Below, piece by piece: positions 1-9,233 of a DNA stretch of 64,000 bases (position 1 is its first letter; every line of letters begins with the position of its first letter). Location of the stretch: positions 868,001-932,000 of the forward strand of contig JACJZV010000001.1 of assembly GCA_020635395.1 (NCBI GenBank). Direction: 5' to 3'. A program made the position numbers and the translations under genes. A model generated the notes under the pieces. It made no database searches and was not told the DNA's origin. It worked only from the letters and a program-made list of their open reading frames with translations. The stretch is from Flavobacteriales bacterium (GTDB lineage Bacteria > Bacteroidota > Bacteroidia > NS11-12g > UBA9320).

Positions 1-993
1 TTTATTGCCGCATTGTTTTTAACAGTAAGTAGTTCGGTTTTTTCGCAAACGGCGGAGCAATGGCTTGCATCTGCCAACAATAAAATGGAGGAGGGCAACA
101 CTCTTGGAGCTATCAGAGATTATACGTCTGCCATAGAGTTAAATAGAAATTTAACCGATGCCTATTTTGGCCGAGGTAGTGTTTATGCCGAGCTGTTGAG
201 CTACGACATGGCTGTGAAAGATTTTAACAAAGCCATCGAACTTGATTCAAATTCGGCTATGGCATTTTTCAATAGGGGCGTGGTGTATGAAGCAAAGGGC
301 TATAGAGCATCGGCTCTAAATGATTTCAATCATTATATCAGCTTGCGTCCTGCCGATTTGCAGGGGTATTTGGCTCGAGCAGAACTTTTTATTAAAGAAG
401 GCAAAACCACCGAAGCCATGTCTGATTACGAACGTGCAAGTAAATTGGAACCTGTTGATTACGAAGGATATTTGAGCCGAAGCGAGGTAAATTTGATTCT
501 TGGCGATACGGCTGGGGCTCTCCGCGATATTTCACATTGCATCGATTTACATCCGCAAGAATCGCAAGCCTATTTTTTTAGGGCCAATATATATGCAGCT
601 CAAAACCTGTTAAATAAGGCAATAGACGATATGAATCTGGTTATTTTGGACAAGCCGAATAATGCGGAAGCATTGGCAAAGCGGGGGTTTTTTTATGCTA
701 AAAGTGGCATTTTAGAGGCCGCTGTTGAAGATTTAAAAAAATCACTTTCCATCAAAAATAGGCAGCCAAATGTTTGGTTCGATTTGGGATATTATCAATT
801 AGAACTTAAACAATTTCAAGATGCCATTTTATCGTTTCAAAATAGTTTAGCAACTGGTATTGTTGACCCTGAACTGGCCTATTACAACAAAGGGGTCGCG
901 GAGTTTGCTCTGAATAAAAAGCAGGAGGCTTGCAACAGCATGAGCAAAGCCGGAGCAATGGGGCTTGAGCATCTGCAAAAGCATTGCCGATAA
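1..993 (+). CDS. TPR-repeat protein, 5' end outside the window
   Basis: The frame is open to the first base, so the start and most of the signal peptide lie upstream; a TTG at 13 is only an internal codon. The visible N-terminus is hydrophobic and ends in a Ser-Gln signal peptidase-like site (VFSQ), so export to the periplasm or outer membrane is likely. The rest is about eight tandem 34-residue TPR units, with recurring patterns such as AIELN, AIELD and ALNDF at regular spacing. TPR proteins act as protein-binding scaffolds; the partner cannot be told from sequence. It converges on the glycosyltransferase gene, with 36 bases between the ends. Confidence 0.85.
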   Translation, partial: FIAALFLTVSSSVFSQTAEQWLASANNKMEEGNTLGAIRDYTSAIELNRNLTDAYFGRGSVYAELLSYDMAVKDFNKAIELDSNSAMAFFNRGVVYEAKGYRASALNDFNHYISLRPADLQGYLARAELFIKEGKTTEAMSDYERASKLEPVDYEGYLSRSEVNLILGDTAGALRDISHCIDLHPQESQAYFFRANIYAAQNLLNKAIDDMNLVILDKPNNAEALAKRGFFYAKSGILEAAVEDLKKSLSIKNRQPNVWFDLGYYQLELKQFQDAILSFQNSLATGIVDPELAYYNKGVAEFALNKKQEACNSMSKAGAMGLEHLQKHCR

Positions 994-1029
994 TTGGCGA
1001 CCGCAAATACGGTAATAGACTCTTTTTGT

Positions 1030-1770
1030 TTAGCTTAAAAAGCTGCGTTTTATGAACCCCCATTTTTGGAGTCGATAAACAATGCTTACCCGAATTACTC
1101 CCAAGCCGTATTTTACACTTCGTTTAAAGTTGATGGAAGAAGCCTCCTCGAAGTATTTGGTGGGGCATGTAACTTCGCCAATTTCATAACCGGCAAAACA
1201 TATTTGAGCCGTCATTTCATTGTCGAAAACAAAGTCATCCGAATTGGCTTCAATGTTGATTTTACTAAAAACTTCGGTTGAGAAAGCACGATATCCGGTA
1301 TGGTATTCGGATAGTTTTTGCCCCATCAAAATATTTTGAAACAAGGTCAAAAATCGGTTGGCAACATATTTGTATATGGGCATTCCACCTCGCAAAGCAC
1401 CTTTTCCCAAAATGCGGGAGGCATACACCACCGGATACACCTCATTTGCTATAATGCTGGCCATGGCCCTCAAAAGTTTTGGTGTGTATTGATAGTCGGG
1501 GTGAAGCATTACCACAATGTTGGCATCCAGCTCTAATGCTTTTTTGTAACACGATTTTTGATTGCCACCATATCCGCGGTTTTTTTCGTGTTTTACAATG
1601 TGTTTTATGCCCAAATCTTTCGCTTTTGCAATAGTTTCATCGCGGCTGGCATCATCCACCAATACAACTTCATCAACCAAATCAAACGGAATTTCGTTGT
1701 AGGTTTGTTCCAGTGTTTTGGCGGCATTATATGCCGGCAAAACCACTACAATTTTTTTATCTAAAATCAA
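1030..1770 (-). CDS. Family 2 glycosyltransferase (dolichyl-phosphate mannose synthase-like)
   Basis: A 246-residue GT-A fold enzyme without a signal peptide. The N-terminus has the GT2 opening strand (VVVLPAYNAAKTL, residues 8-20), the nucleotide-binding acidic pair LVDDAS (D39, D40) and HPDYQY at 90-95, in the place of the metal-binding DxD region. The short length, with no membrane segments at the C-terminus, fits soluble polyprenyl-phosphate sugar transferases or glycan-assembly transferases. The donor and acceptor sugars are not predictable. It ends 3 bases after the upstream antiporter gene in the same direction, so the two are probably co-transcribed. Confidence 0.85.
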   Translation of the reverse strand: MILDKKIVVVLPAYNAAKTLEQTYNEIPFDLVDEVVLVDDASRDETIAKAKDLGIKHIVKHEKNRGYGGNQKSCYKKALELDANIVVMLHPDYQYTPKLLRAMASIIANEVYPVVYASRILGKGALRGGMPIYKYVANRFLTLFQNILMGQKLSEYHTGYRAFSTEVFSKINIEANSDDFVFDNEMTAQICFAGYEIGEVTCPTKYFEEASSINFKRSVKYGLGVIRVSIVYRLQKWGFIKRSFLS

Positions 1771-1773
1771 GGG

Positions 1774-3117
1774 TTAAGAAAAAAGAAGGAAATATACCAA
1801 AGCACCTGCTAAATAACCAAGAACGGCAAGCCAAGAGATTTTTTTCAGATACCAACCAAAATCAATTTTTTCGAGTCCCATGGCTGCAACACCCGCTGCT
1901 GAACCAATAATAAGCGAGCTACCGCCAACCCCTGCACAATAGGCCAAAAATTGCCAAAAAGTGCCATCGGCTGCAAAGGCCGATCCTTGTGCTGCGGCCA
2001 TCATGCTTTCACGATACATACCCTGTGCAGCGGCCACCAAGGGCACGTTGTCAACGATGGCAGATAGAAACCCAATAGAAATATTAATAGCAAATATGTT
2101 TCCGATTTTTTCATCAAGAAATTGTGCCAATGCTTTAAGGTGTCCAAATTCTTGTAAGGCAGCCACAGCCATTAAAATACCTAAAAAGAAAAGCACACTG
2201 GCCACATCAATTTTTTGTAAAACACCAATAACCGAAAGGTCGTGTTTGTCTTCTTTGTTTTTTGCCCGATGAATAATTTCAGTAGTAATCCATAAGATAC
2301 CCAAACTGAGCATCATGCCAGTAAAGGGTGGCAAGTGTGTAATGGTTTTGAAAACTGGAACAAAAATTAAACCGCCAATACCCATAATGAATACCAAGTT
2401 TCTTTCTCCGGAAGTGGTTGGGTTTGAATAGTGTTCAATACCCTCGGCTTTTAGGGGTCTTTCTAATTCTTTTCCTTTAAGTTTATAACCTAAAACCAAC
2501 ATGGGAACCAAAATGGCAACCAAACTCGGCAAGATCAAATCAACAATCATTTTACCCACGTTTGGCAGGTTTCCGGCATTCCAAAGCATGGTGGTGGTAA
2601 CGTCTCCAATGGGCGACCATGCACCTCCGGCGTTGGCGGCAATAACCACCATACCAACAAACAGCCATCGCATTTCTTTTTCTTTAACCAATTTTCGCAA
2701 TAGCGAAATCATTACAATTGTTGTTGTAAGGTTATCTAAAACCGCGGACAAAAAGAAGGTAAGAAAGCAAACAATCCAAAGCAGTTTCGTGGCATTTTTA
2801 GTCTTAATTCTATCCGTAATTACGCTAAAACCCTCATGGGCATCAACCAATTCCACAATGGTCATGGCACCCATCAAGAAGAACAAAATACTGGCTATTT
2901 CATATAAATGATTGACCAATCCGCCGTGTTCGCCACCGCTTCCATGATTGATGATGTGCTGTACTTCGTGGCTGGATCCACCTATTGAGAATGAAAACAA
3001 CGCCCAGCAAATCATACCCGTAACCAAAGCTGATGCTGCTTTGTCTATTTTTATATTGTGTTCAAGAGCAATAGCTGCATAACCCAAAATAAAAACGGCA
3101 ATTACTAAAATCTCCAT
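1774..3117 (-). CDS. nhaD: NhaD-type Na+/H+ antiporter (copy 1)
   Basis: A 447-residue polytopic inner-membrane protein of the ArsB/NhaD (ion transporter) superfamily. Conserved blocks are LDNLTTTIVMISLLRKL, NAGGAWSPIGDVTTTM and, near the C-terminus, VDNVPLVAAAQGMY; the paired NLTTT and DNVP stretches are the re-entrant or acidic membrane motifs of this family. The expected role is export of Na+ (or Li+) in exchange for H+ at the cytoplasmic membrane. A close paralogue lies at 6347-7672, with most blocks identical in sequence. The glycosyltransferase follows 3 bases downstream. Confidence 0.92.
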   Translation of the reverse strand: MEILVIAVFILGYAAIALEHNIKIDKAASALVTGMICWALFSFSIGGSSHEVQHIINHGSGGEHGGLVNHLYEIASILFFLMGAMTIVELVDAHEGFSVITDRIKTKNATKLLWIVCFLTFFLSAVLDNLTTTIVMISLLRKLVKEKEMRWLFVGMVVIAANAGGAWSPIGDVTTTMLWNAGNLPNVGKMIVDLILPSLVAILVPMLVLGYKLKGKELERPLKAEGIEHYSNPTTSGERNLVFIMGIGGLIFVPVFKTITHLPPFTGMMLSLGILWITTEIIHRAKNKEDKHDLSVIGVLQKIDVASVLFFLGILMAVAALQEFGHLKALAQFLDEKIGNIFAINISIGFLSAIVDNVPLVAAAQGMYRESMMAAAQGSAFAADGTFWQFLAYCAGVGGSSLIIGSAAGVAAMGLEKIDFGWYLKKISWLAVLGYLAGALVYFLLFS

Positions 3118-3208
3118 CTTTTAAAAATTTGGTGCAAAAATAACCTTATAGTTGATTTAAGAAATTTGTGTCTGAAAACCCATAAATGAACAAGGTCAAT
3201 AGAAATTC

Positions 3209-5356
3209 TTACTCCAGGAGTAATTTAGAAATGTATTCATTTCCATTATTAGCCATTGTCTTTAAAATGTATATGCCAGGCGGCAATTCAGGATTCAGGT
3301 TCTGCTCAGCGTTAGGCTCAACGGTTTTACTAAAAACCAATTTTCCGTCTGTGGTATATATTAAAACACCCGAAATTTGTACATTTTCATTTGTAGCTCG
3401 AATGTAGAAACCATGTGAGCTGGGGTTTGGGCTGATATTTATCACATCTGAGTAGCGTAAATCTTGGGTAAAAAGTCCGGTAATAAAGTGACAATCTGAG
3501 GTGTCAAGACAATTGTCGTAGGCTATTTCCACAGCATATTGTCCGCTGTTTTGGTTTTCAAACACCGCCGAATCTGCACCTACAATTTCGGTATAACCAT
3601 TTTTGCAATCCAGCCATTGAAATTGCCCAACACTGCTCTGTGCAGTCAGTTTTTTAGCCTCCACTTTTACTTTTGTGTCAATGTTTACAACGGTAACGTG
3701 CATGGTAATAATACTGTCGCACCCGGAGGCATTTTGTAGGGTATCCAAATAGGTTGTTGAGGCATTAAATATTTTTCCATCCGTTGGCGAGACTGCCGTG
3801 CCGCATCCGTGAATGTTTATTTCGGAACTATTTTGCCCTCCAATCACAAGAGATATTTTAATGATGCTGTCACAACCTCTACCATTTATCAGGGTATCAT
3901 AAAAAATGCCGGAATTACCCAAAATTCTACCTTTTGGAGATATGTAAACATTGCACGAATGAGCATTTATGTCATGATAGGTTGTTAAACCGCTTACGGT
4001 GGTTGTTATTATGCTGTCGCAGCCAACCATGTTTTGAATGGTGTCATAATGCACGTCTCCGGGTTTTAACCATTTAGTTTTCAATGGATTCAAAACAGAA
4101 TCGCAGGCATTCAAATGAAATGATGAATAAGTTGGATTTAAAATGGTTAGTTGCAGTTTTTCAATGCTGTCGCAACCAAAAGTATTTGTGAAATTTTCGA
4201 AATAAGTGCCGCTTGAGTTATACGTTTTCCCCGTAGAAGAGGTATAGCTTATGCACGAACTTTTTGTTGATAAAACCGAATCGCCACCCACTTTGAGGTT
4301 TGTGGTAATAACGCTGTCGCAACCAGCTGCATTGGCCAAAATGTCGTAGTAGGTGCCTGATTTTTTATAAACTTTTCCGGTGGCTGACGTAAAGCTATCA
4401 CACTCTCGAATGTTTTGAGTGAAATAGGAATTGCTCGTTATGATAATATGGTGTGAAATGACCGAATCGCAACCTACACTATTGGGTATATGTTTGGTGA
4501 GGGTTGTCGTGCTTTTTACAAGTTTGCTAAAATAGGTGTCCAAATAACTGTTGCACGCCCTAAATGTATCGTTCGCATACGTTGCATCTTGACTCAGACC
4601 GGCACCGGTTGTCCAGTTAGAGCTTGATCCGCTAAGGGTAAATGTATTTAACGTACCGTTGTTTCCATTTCCCGAATAGTCTTTGGTGGAGTTAATTCCT
4701 GAATTGTTTCCATTGGCTGTGCCTTCGTCAAGTTTGTAATAACCCATGAGGTGAGGAATATTCAACCCACACAATTCCATGTTCATGTTGGCTTTAATAA
4801 TGGTGTCTGACCAGGCGGTGTCCCAAACCCGAACTTCATCAATATTTCCATCCCAATATCGGCCATAGGTGGGGTGATACCCCAACGTGAGGGGCGTGTT
4901 TAAACTACCACCTACCGAGATATTGGTGGCAAGCGTGTCCACTAAATAACCGTTGACATACAATCGCATTTTGACACCATTATAAGTGGCTGCAATGTGC
5001 GACCAACTTCCAATATTGAGCCATCCAATGGTTGTATTGATTTCTGACCAACTGCCGTTGGTGCCAGCACCAATGCCAAAACCCACTTTACCTCCGTCTC
5101 CGGCACGCAGCATAAAGCCGCCATTGTTGCTGTTGCTTTCTTTGATAACAATGCTTCCTTCGTAAATTTTTTGAGGAAAAGATTCGGGTTTTATCCATGC
5201 TTCAACAGTAAACGATTTTTTGCCGACATCTAACGCCGTATCGTTACCACAGTTTACACCATCGCTCGAACCATCAAAATTTAGAGCATTTTGGGCAGGC
5301 AAAGCGATCGAAAGAAAAACTAAAAAACCAAATGAGAGTAAATGCCGATGTTTCAT
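3209..5356 (-). CDS. Secreted LamG-domain protein with Cys-pair repeats and T9SS sorting domain
   Basis: The ATG at 5356 is preferred because it begins a clean signal peptide (MKHRHLLSFGF... ending LPAQ); a longer frame to 5404 would place 16 extra residues in front. The mature protein (715 residues with signal) starts with a LamG/concanavalin-like jelly roll, with the usual FTVEAWIKP and WSHIAATYNG motifs. Six repeats of about 60 residues follow, each with a leading Cys and a GCDSII/GCDSVI motif. A linker with further Cys residues leads to a type A sorting domain (ISPNPSSHGF ... GIYILKT). It should be exported by the Sec system, moved across the outer membrane by the T9SS and anchored at the surface. 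The ligand is unknown; adhesion is an inference. Confidence 0.85.
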   Translation of the reverse strand: MKHRHLLSFGFLVFLSIALPAQNALNFDGSSDGVNCGNDTALDVGKKSFTVEAWIKPESFPQKIYEGSIVIKESNSNNGGFMLRAGDGGKVGFGIGAGTNGSWSEINTTIGWLNIGSWSHIAATYNGVKMRLYVNGYLVDTLATNISVGGSLNTPLTLGYHPTYGRYWDGNIDEVRVWDTAWSDTIIKANMNMELCGLNIPHLMGYYKLDEGTANGNNSGINSTKDYSGNGNNGTLNTFTLSGSSSNWTTGAGLSQDATYANDTFRACNSYLDTYFSKLVKSTTTLTKHIPNSVGCDSVISHHIIITSNSYFTQNIRECDSFTSATGKVYKKSGTYYDILANAAGCDSVITTNLKVGGDSVLSTKSSCISYTSSTGKTYNSSGTYFENFTNTFGCDSIEKLQLTILNPTYSSFHLNACDSVLNPLKTKWLKPGDVHYDTIQNMVGCDSIITTTVSGLTTYHDINAHSCNVYISPKGRILGNSGIFYDTLINGRGCDSIIKISLVIGGQNSSEINIHGCGTAVSPTDGKIFNASTTYLDTLQNASGCDSIITMHVTVVNIDTKVKVEAKKLTAQSSVGQFQWLDCKNGYTEIVGADSAVFENQNSGQYAVEIAYDNCLDTSDCHFITGLFTQDLRYSDVINISPNPSSHGFYIRATNENVQISGVLIYTTDGKLVFSKTVEPNAEQNLNPELPPGIYILKTMANNGNEYISKLLLE

Positions 5357-5630
5357 TTGCATGAGATTTTGTTGCAATACGGGGCAATTTAACCCAAAAA
5401 ACAAACATTGCAGAAAAAAATATTTTAATGATGTAATGATTTGATAATTAGTTTATTAAATTTTGATGTGCATCAATTATCGTTTAAATTCGGATTAAAA
5501 ATGAGACCTAAAATTCCTGTTTTTAAAAAAAATAATGAGTATTTCGTGGGAGGCATGGTGGTTTTTGATAGGGCTTTTATGTGGCAATTTTTGTTAGAGT
5601 TTACTTTTTTTTAACATAAAAATATTTAAA

Positions 5631-6308
5631 ATGAGAAATTATTTATCTGAATTTATCGGAACTTTTTGGTTGGTATTGGGTGGCTGTGGCAGTGCAGTTT
5701 TGGCTGCTGCTTTTCCCGATGTCGGCATTGGTTTAGTAGGTGTTTCATTGGCTTTTGGACTTACCGTTCTTACAATTGCTTATTCTTTTGGTCATCTTTC
5801 TGGGGCACATCTCAATCCGGCGGTTACGGTAGGCTTGTGGATGGGTGGCCGGATTAATTCAAAAGAAGTATTGCCTTACATTGTTTCACAGGTTTTAGGT
5901 GGTATTGCTGCTGCAGGGTGCTTGTATATTATTGCCACCGGAAATGGGAGTGATATAGGCAATTTTGCTGCCAACGGTTATGGGGAACATTCGCCAGGTG
6001 GATATGGTATGGCGGCGGCAATTGTTACCGAATTGGTAATGACTTTTATGTTTTTGTTAGTTATTTTGGGTGCCACGGACAAAAAAGCTCCTGCCGGTTT
6101 TGCCGGAATTGCCATCGGTTTGGCTTTAACCCTTATTCATCTTATTAGCATTCCGGTTACAAATACTTCAGTTAACCCTGCAAGAAGTGTTAGCCAAGCT
6201 TTGTTTGTGGGAGATTGGGCTTTGAGCCAATTGTGGCTGTTTATACTTATTCCCACCATTGGCGGTGCGGCGGCAGGCATGGTTTATAAATATTTTAAAT
6301 CTGAATAA
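5631..6308 (+). CDS. aqpZ: Aquaporin Z, water channel
   Basis: A 225-residue MIP-family channel with both NPA boxes (residues 62-64 and 182-184) and six membrane helices. The selectivity-filter residues match water-specific AqpZ rather than glycerol facilitators: F42, H170 (in LTLIH), T179 and R185. It moves water across the inner membrane along osmotic gradients. It is the only plus-strand gene in an otherwise minus-strand block and is flanked by two Na+/H+ antiporter genes, which fits a shared role in salt and osmotic balance, although no common promoter is possible. Confidence 0.95.
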   Translation: MRNYLSEFIGTFWLVLGGCGSAVLAAAFPDVGIGLVGVSLAFGLTVLTIAYSFGHLSGAHLNPAVTVGLWMGGRINSKEVLPYIVSQVLGGIAAAGCLYIIATGNGSDIGNFAANGYGEHSPGGYGMAAAIVTELVMTFMFLLVILGATDKKAPAGFAGIAIGLALTLIHLISIPVTNTSVNPARSVSQALFVGDWALSQLWLFILIPTIGGAAAGMVYKYFKSE

Positions 6309-6346
6309 AGCCCGATTTAAGTAAGGCGGTTTGCAGTTTTGAAATT

Positions 6347-7672
6347 TTAGACAAATACAAACATTGAGAGCAAATAATAAACAATGGCTCCACCAAGATA
6401 GCCTATAACTGCAAGCCAAGTTACTTTTTTTAGATACCAGCCAAATTCTATCTTTTCAAGACCCATAGCCGCCACTCCGGCAGCCGAACCAATGATAAGA
6501 CAACTGCCACCCACACCGGCACAGTAGGCCAAAAATTGCCAAAAATGCCCGTTAGCCGCAAACTCTCCGGATGCAGCCACCTCATACATTCCCTGTGCTG
6601 CGGCCACCAAAGGCACGTTGTCCACAATGCTGCTTAAAAAGCCAATGGCTACGTTTATTATGTAAATATCTCCAATAGAATTATTTAAGAACTCGGCTAA
6701 TTTGCCCAGGTGTCCAAACTCTTGAAGTGCGGCCACTGCTAACAAAATTCCTAAGAAGAAAAGTACGCTGGAAACGTCAATTTTTTGAAGAACACCCACC
6801 ACCGAAAGCGGATGTTTGTCTTCTTTGTTTTTGCTTCGATGGATTATTTCGGTAACCACCCAAAGTATGCCCAAACTGAACATCATGCCCATAAACGGAC
6901 TTAAATGGGTAATGGTTTTAAACACCGGAACGAATACCAAACCGCCTATACCTAAGGTAAAAATGAGTTTTCTTTCTGAATCTGTTGTTGGGTTGGTTTT
7001 GTGTGCAGAAAGGGTATCTGCTTGAGGTCTGGCAAGCTCTCTTCCTTTTAATGAAAAGCTCAAAGCCAAAATAGGCAGAATCAACGAAACAAGACTTGGC
7101 AGGATAAGATGTGTGAGCATTTTACCCACATCGGGCAGTTGGCCGCCATTCCACAATAAGGTAGTGGTAACATCGCCAATGGGCGACCACGCACCGCCAG
7201 CGTTTGCCGCAATTACTACTAAACCCACAAAAAGCCATCGCATTTGTTTGTCGTCAATCAACTTTCGCAACAGCGAAATCATTACAATGGTTGTGGTTAG
7301 GTTGTCGAGAACCGATGATAGAAAAAAGGTAATCAATCCCACAATCCATAGCAGTTTTACGGCATTGGTAGTTTTTATTTGGTCAGTTATCACTTTAAAT
7401 CCTTCGTGAGCATCCACCAATTCCACAATGGTCATGGCACCCATCAAGAAAAACAGAATTCCTGCAATGTCGAACAAATGATGTCCCATGCTGTGTTCGA
7501 GGGCTTCTTTTAATTCGTGTCCGTGGTAAGTTTTTCCTAAATAAAAAGAGAAAAGAGTCCAGCAAATCATGCCGGTGAGCAAGGCCGAAGCAGCCTTGTC
7601 AATTTTAATGTTGTGTTCTAAAGCAATGGCGGCATAACCGATGACAAAGACTGCAATAACCAAGAGTTCCAT
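6347..7672 (-). CDS. nhaD: NhaD-type Na+/H+ antiporter (copy 2)
   Basis: A 441-residue paralogue of the antiporter at 1774-3117, with the same blocks (LDNLTTTIVMISLLRKL, NAGGAWSPIGDVTTT, VDNVPLVAAAQGMY) and a slightly different periplasmic-facing insertion after the second helix (KTYHGHELKEALEHS). Two full-length antiporters so close together suggest duplication followed by specialisation, for example in pH optimum or in Na+ versus Li+ preference. It converges on aqpZ with 38 bases between the ends. Confidence 0.92.
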   Translation of the reverse strand: MELLVIAVFVIGYAAIALEHNIKIDKAASALLTGMICWTLFSFYLGKTYHGHELKEALEHSMGHHLFDIAGILFFLMGAMTIVELVDAHEGFKVITDQIKTTNAVKLLWIVGLITFFLSSVLDNLTTTIVMISLLRKLIDDKQMRWLFVGLVVIAANAGGAWSPIGDVTTTLLWNGGQLPDVGKMLTHLILPSLVSLILPILALSFSLKGRELARPQADTLSAHKTNPTTDSERKLIFTLGIGGLVFVPVFKTITHLSPFMGMMFSLGILWVVTEIIHRSKNKEDKHPLSVVGVLQKIDVSSVLFFLGILLAVAALQEFGHLGKLAEFLNNSIGDIYIINVAIGFLSSIVDNVPLVAAAQGMYEVAASGEFAANGHFWQFLAYCAGVGGSCLIIGSAAGVAAMGLEKIEFGWYLKKVTWLAVIGYLGGAIVYYLLSMFVFV

Positions 7673-7697
7673 ACGTGAAATTTTGCACGAAAGTAGA

Positions 7698-8150
7698 TTA
7701 AGAAATGATACGTTGATACGGTGGAAAGTCGTTTTCAGAAATTATTTTTTTCGATTTTGTATCTACTCTATAAATCAATGAGTTGCGACCATTCGTGATA
7801 GCAAAAAATGGGGCATTTAGAGCAAAATTATATTGAGCAATTTGGTGAATGGTGTCTTCCGAAAGTTCAACAAACGGAGCCTTACACTCTATCAGCAATT
7901 TTGGTTGCCCGTTGGCAAAAATCAAAATGTCAAATCGCTTTTTCAGTTTTAGATAAGTTATCTGTTTTTCTACCGAAATAGAAGCCGCAGGATAACCCAA
8001 ATCTTGAACAAGATGATAAATGACAAACTGCCTAACTTGTTCTTCTGGAGTTTCTTGGATGTATTTTTTTCGGATTGGGTCAAAAATGTATAGGGTGTTT
8101 TTTTCAACACGGGTTTTAATTCCAAGTTTTTCCCAATTAAATTGCACCAA
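7698..8150 (-). CDS. HsdR N-terminal-like PD-(D/E)XK nuclease-domain protein
   Basis: A 150-residue stand-alone protein resembling the N-terminal nuclease domain of type I restriction R subunits (PF13588-like). The catalytic pattern is visible: RFDIL (D74), then LLIECKAP (E88, K90). No helicase domain follows and no methylase or specificity gene is nearby, so it is not a restriction system by itself. In Bacteroidota a protein of this type is commonly found beside holA, as here, where it is transcribed divergently with only 16 bases between the two starts. A DNA maintenance role is an inference. Confidence 0.8.
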   Translation of the reverse strand: MVQFNWEKLGIKTRVEKNTLYIFDPIRKKYIQETPEEQVRQFVIYHLVQDLGYPAASISVEKQITYLKLKKRFDILIFANGQPKLLIECKAPFVELSEDTIHQIAQYNFALNAPFFAITNGRNSLIYRVDTKSKKIISENDFPPYQRIIS

Positions 8151-8166
8151 ATTTTTTTAGCAAACG

Positions 8167-9174
8167 GTGGCAAGTATAGCAGAATTTGACAAAATAGTTT
8201 CGGAAATCAAGTCGAGAAAGTTTCAACCCATTTATTTTTTGGAAGGGGAGGAGAGCTATTTTATCGACAAAGTGGCCGACCTTTTGGAAGAATCCGTATT
8301 GACAGAGGCCGAAAAAGGATTTAACTATCAGGCCGTTTACGGAAAAGATTCAAACATCAACGATATTATTTCTGCCGCCAAGCGGTTTCCGATGATGGCC
8401 GAATATCAGCTCATCATGGTTCGCGAGGCACAGTATTTAAAAACCATTGATGCACTTTTAGACTATTGTGAAAATCCGGTAAAGTCAACAGTTTTGGTGT
8501 TTCTTTATAAAGGAAAAAAGGTAAACAAAGCCACCAAATTGGGCAAAGAACTGAAAAAATTTGGGTTGTTTACCACTGCCAAACTCTATGACAACGAAGT
8601 GGCCGGATGGTTAGCCGCTCATTGCAAATCGTTGGGAATAACCATTGCTCCGCAAGCCGCACAAGTGCTTTTGCAAACGCTTGGCAGTGATTTAAACAAA
8701 ATATCAGGCGAAATAGAAAAGGCAAAAGCCAACTTAGGAAGTCGGAAACAAATTGAAATGGACGATTTGGCCAAAGGTGGCGGTATAGACAAAGAATATA
8801 ATGTGTTTGAACTGACCAAAAGCATAGGCAAGCGGGATTTGAAAACAAGTCTTCAGATAGTTAAATATTTTGGTCAAAACACCAAGGACAACCCCTTTGT
8901 GCTGGTTTTGATAAACTTATACAACTATTTTAAGAAAGTGCATCTAATTCATTTTCAAAAAACAACCAATAGCACAGAAATTGCCAGAGCGGTAGGTTTA
9001 TCGCCCTATTTTGTGACAGAGTATATAACAGCCGCAAAAAACTATCAGCCCGCAAAAATTAGCCAAGTATTTAGTGTTCTACACGAATTTGATTTGAGAA
9101 GCAAGGGAATAGAAGGTGGAAAATCAGAAGAAGGCGAACTTTTGACAGAAATGGTAGCAAGAATTATAAAGTAA
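8167..9174 (+). CDS. holA: DNA polymerase III subunit delta
   Basis: A 335-residue protein of the HolA family: an N-terminal AAA+-like region (FQPIYFLEGEESYFIDKVADLL), a middle domain with the typical PKxxKLGKELKKFG-like helix, and a C-terminal collar domain (GLSPYFVTEYITAAKNY). It is the wrench subunit of the clamp loader that opens the sliding clamp. The start is GTG at 8167: an in-frame TAG lies nine bases upstream, so no longer start exists and the next in-frame ATG would remove conserved sequence. There is no Shine-Dalgarno-like sequence. The divergent nuclease-domain gene starts 16 bases away, so the promoter regions must overlap the opposite coding sequences. Confidence 0.93.
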   Translation: MASIAEFDKIVSEIKSRKFQPIYFLEGEESYFIDKVADLLEESVLTEAEKGFNYQAVYGKDSNINDIISAAKRFPMMAEYQLIMVREAQYLKTIDALLDYCENPVKSTVLVFLYKGKKVNKATKLGKELKKFGLFTTAKLYDNEVAGWLAAHCKSLGITIAPQAAQVLLQTLGSDLNKISGEIEKAKANLGSRKQIEMDDLAKGGGIDKEYNVFELTKSIGKRDLKTSLQIVKYFGQNTKDNPFVLVLINLYNYFKKVHLIHFQKTTNSTEIARAVGLSPYFVTEYITAAKNYQPAKISQVFSVLHEFDLRSKGIEGGKSEEGELLTEMVARIIK

Positions 9175-9178
9175 TTTC

Positions 9179-9186
9179 TACATTTG
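9179..9186 (+). promoter_or_regulatory. Bacteroidota-type -7 box
   Basis: TACATTTG matches the TAnnTTTG -7 element of the primary sigma factor of Bacteroidota and lies 48 bases before the ATG of the secreted protein at 9234. No good -33 TTTG is seen at the usual distance, so this is a moderate prediction. Confidence 0.4.
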
Positions 9187-9233
9187 TCAACTTTAACGAA
9201 AACGTAATAAAGAATTAATAGTTAAAAAGTAGT

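Noticed and set aside
1066..2911. Several plus-strand open frames opposite the glycosyltransferase and NhaD genes
   Set aside because: They are antisense shadows of conserved genes and show no family features of their own.
5501..5614. A 37-codon frame ending 16 bases before aqpZ
   Set aside because: It has no signal peptide, no recognisable motif and a chance-like, Phe-rich composition; a leader peptide cannot be excluded but has no support.
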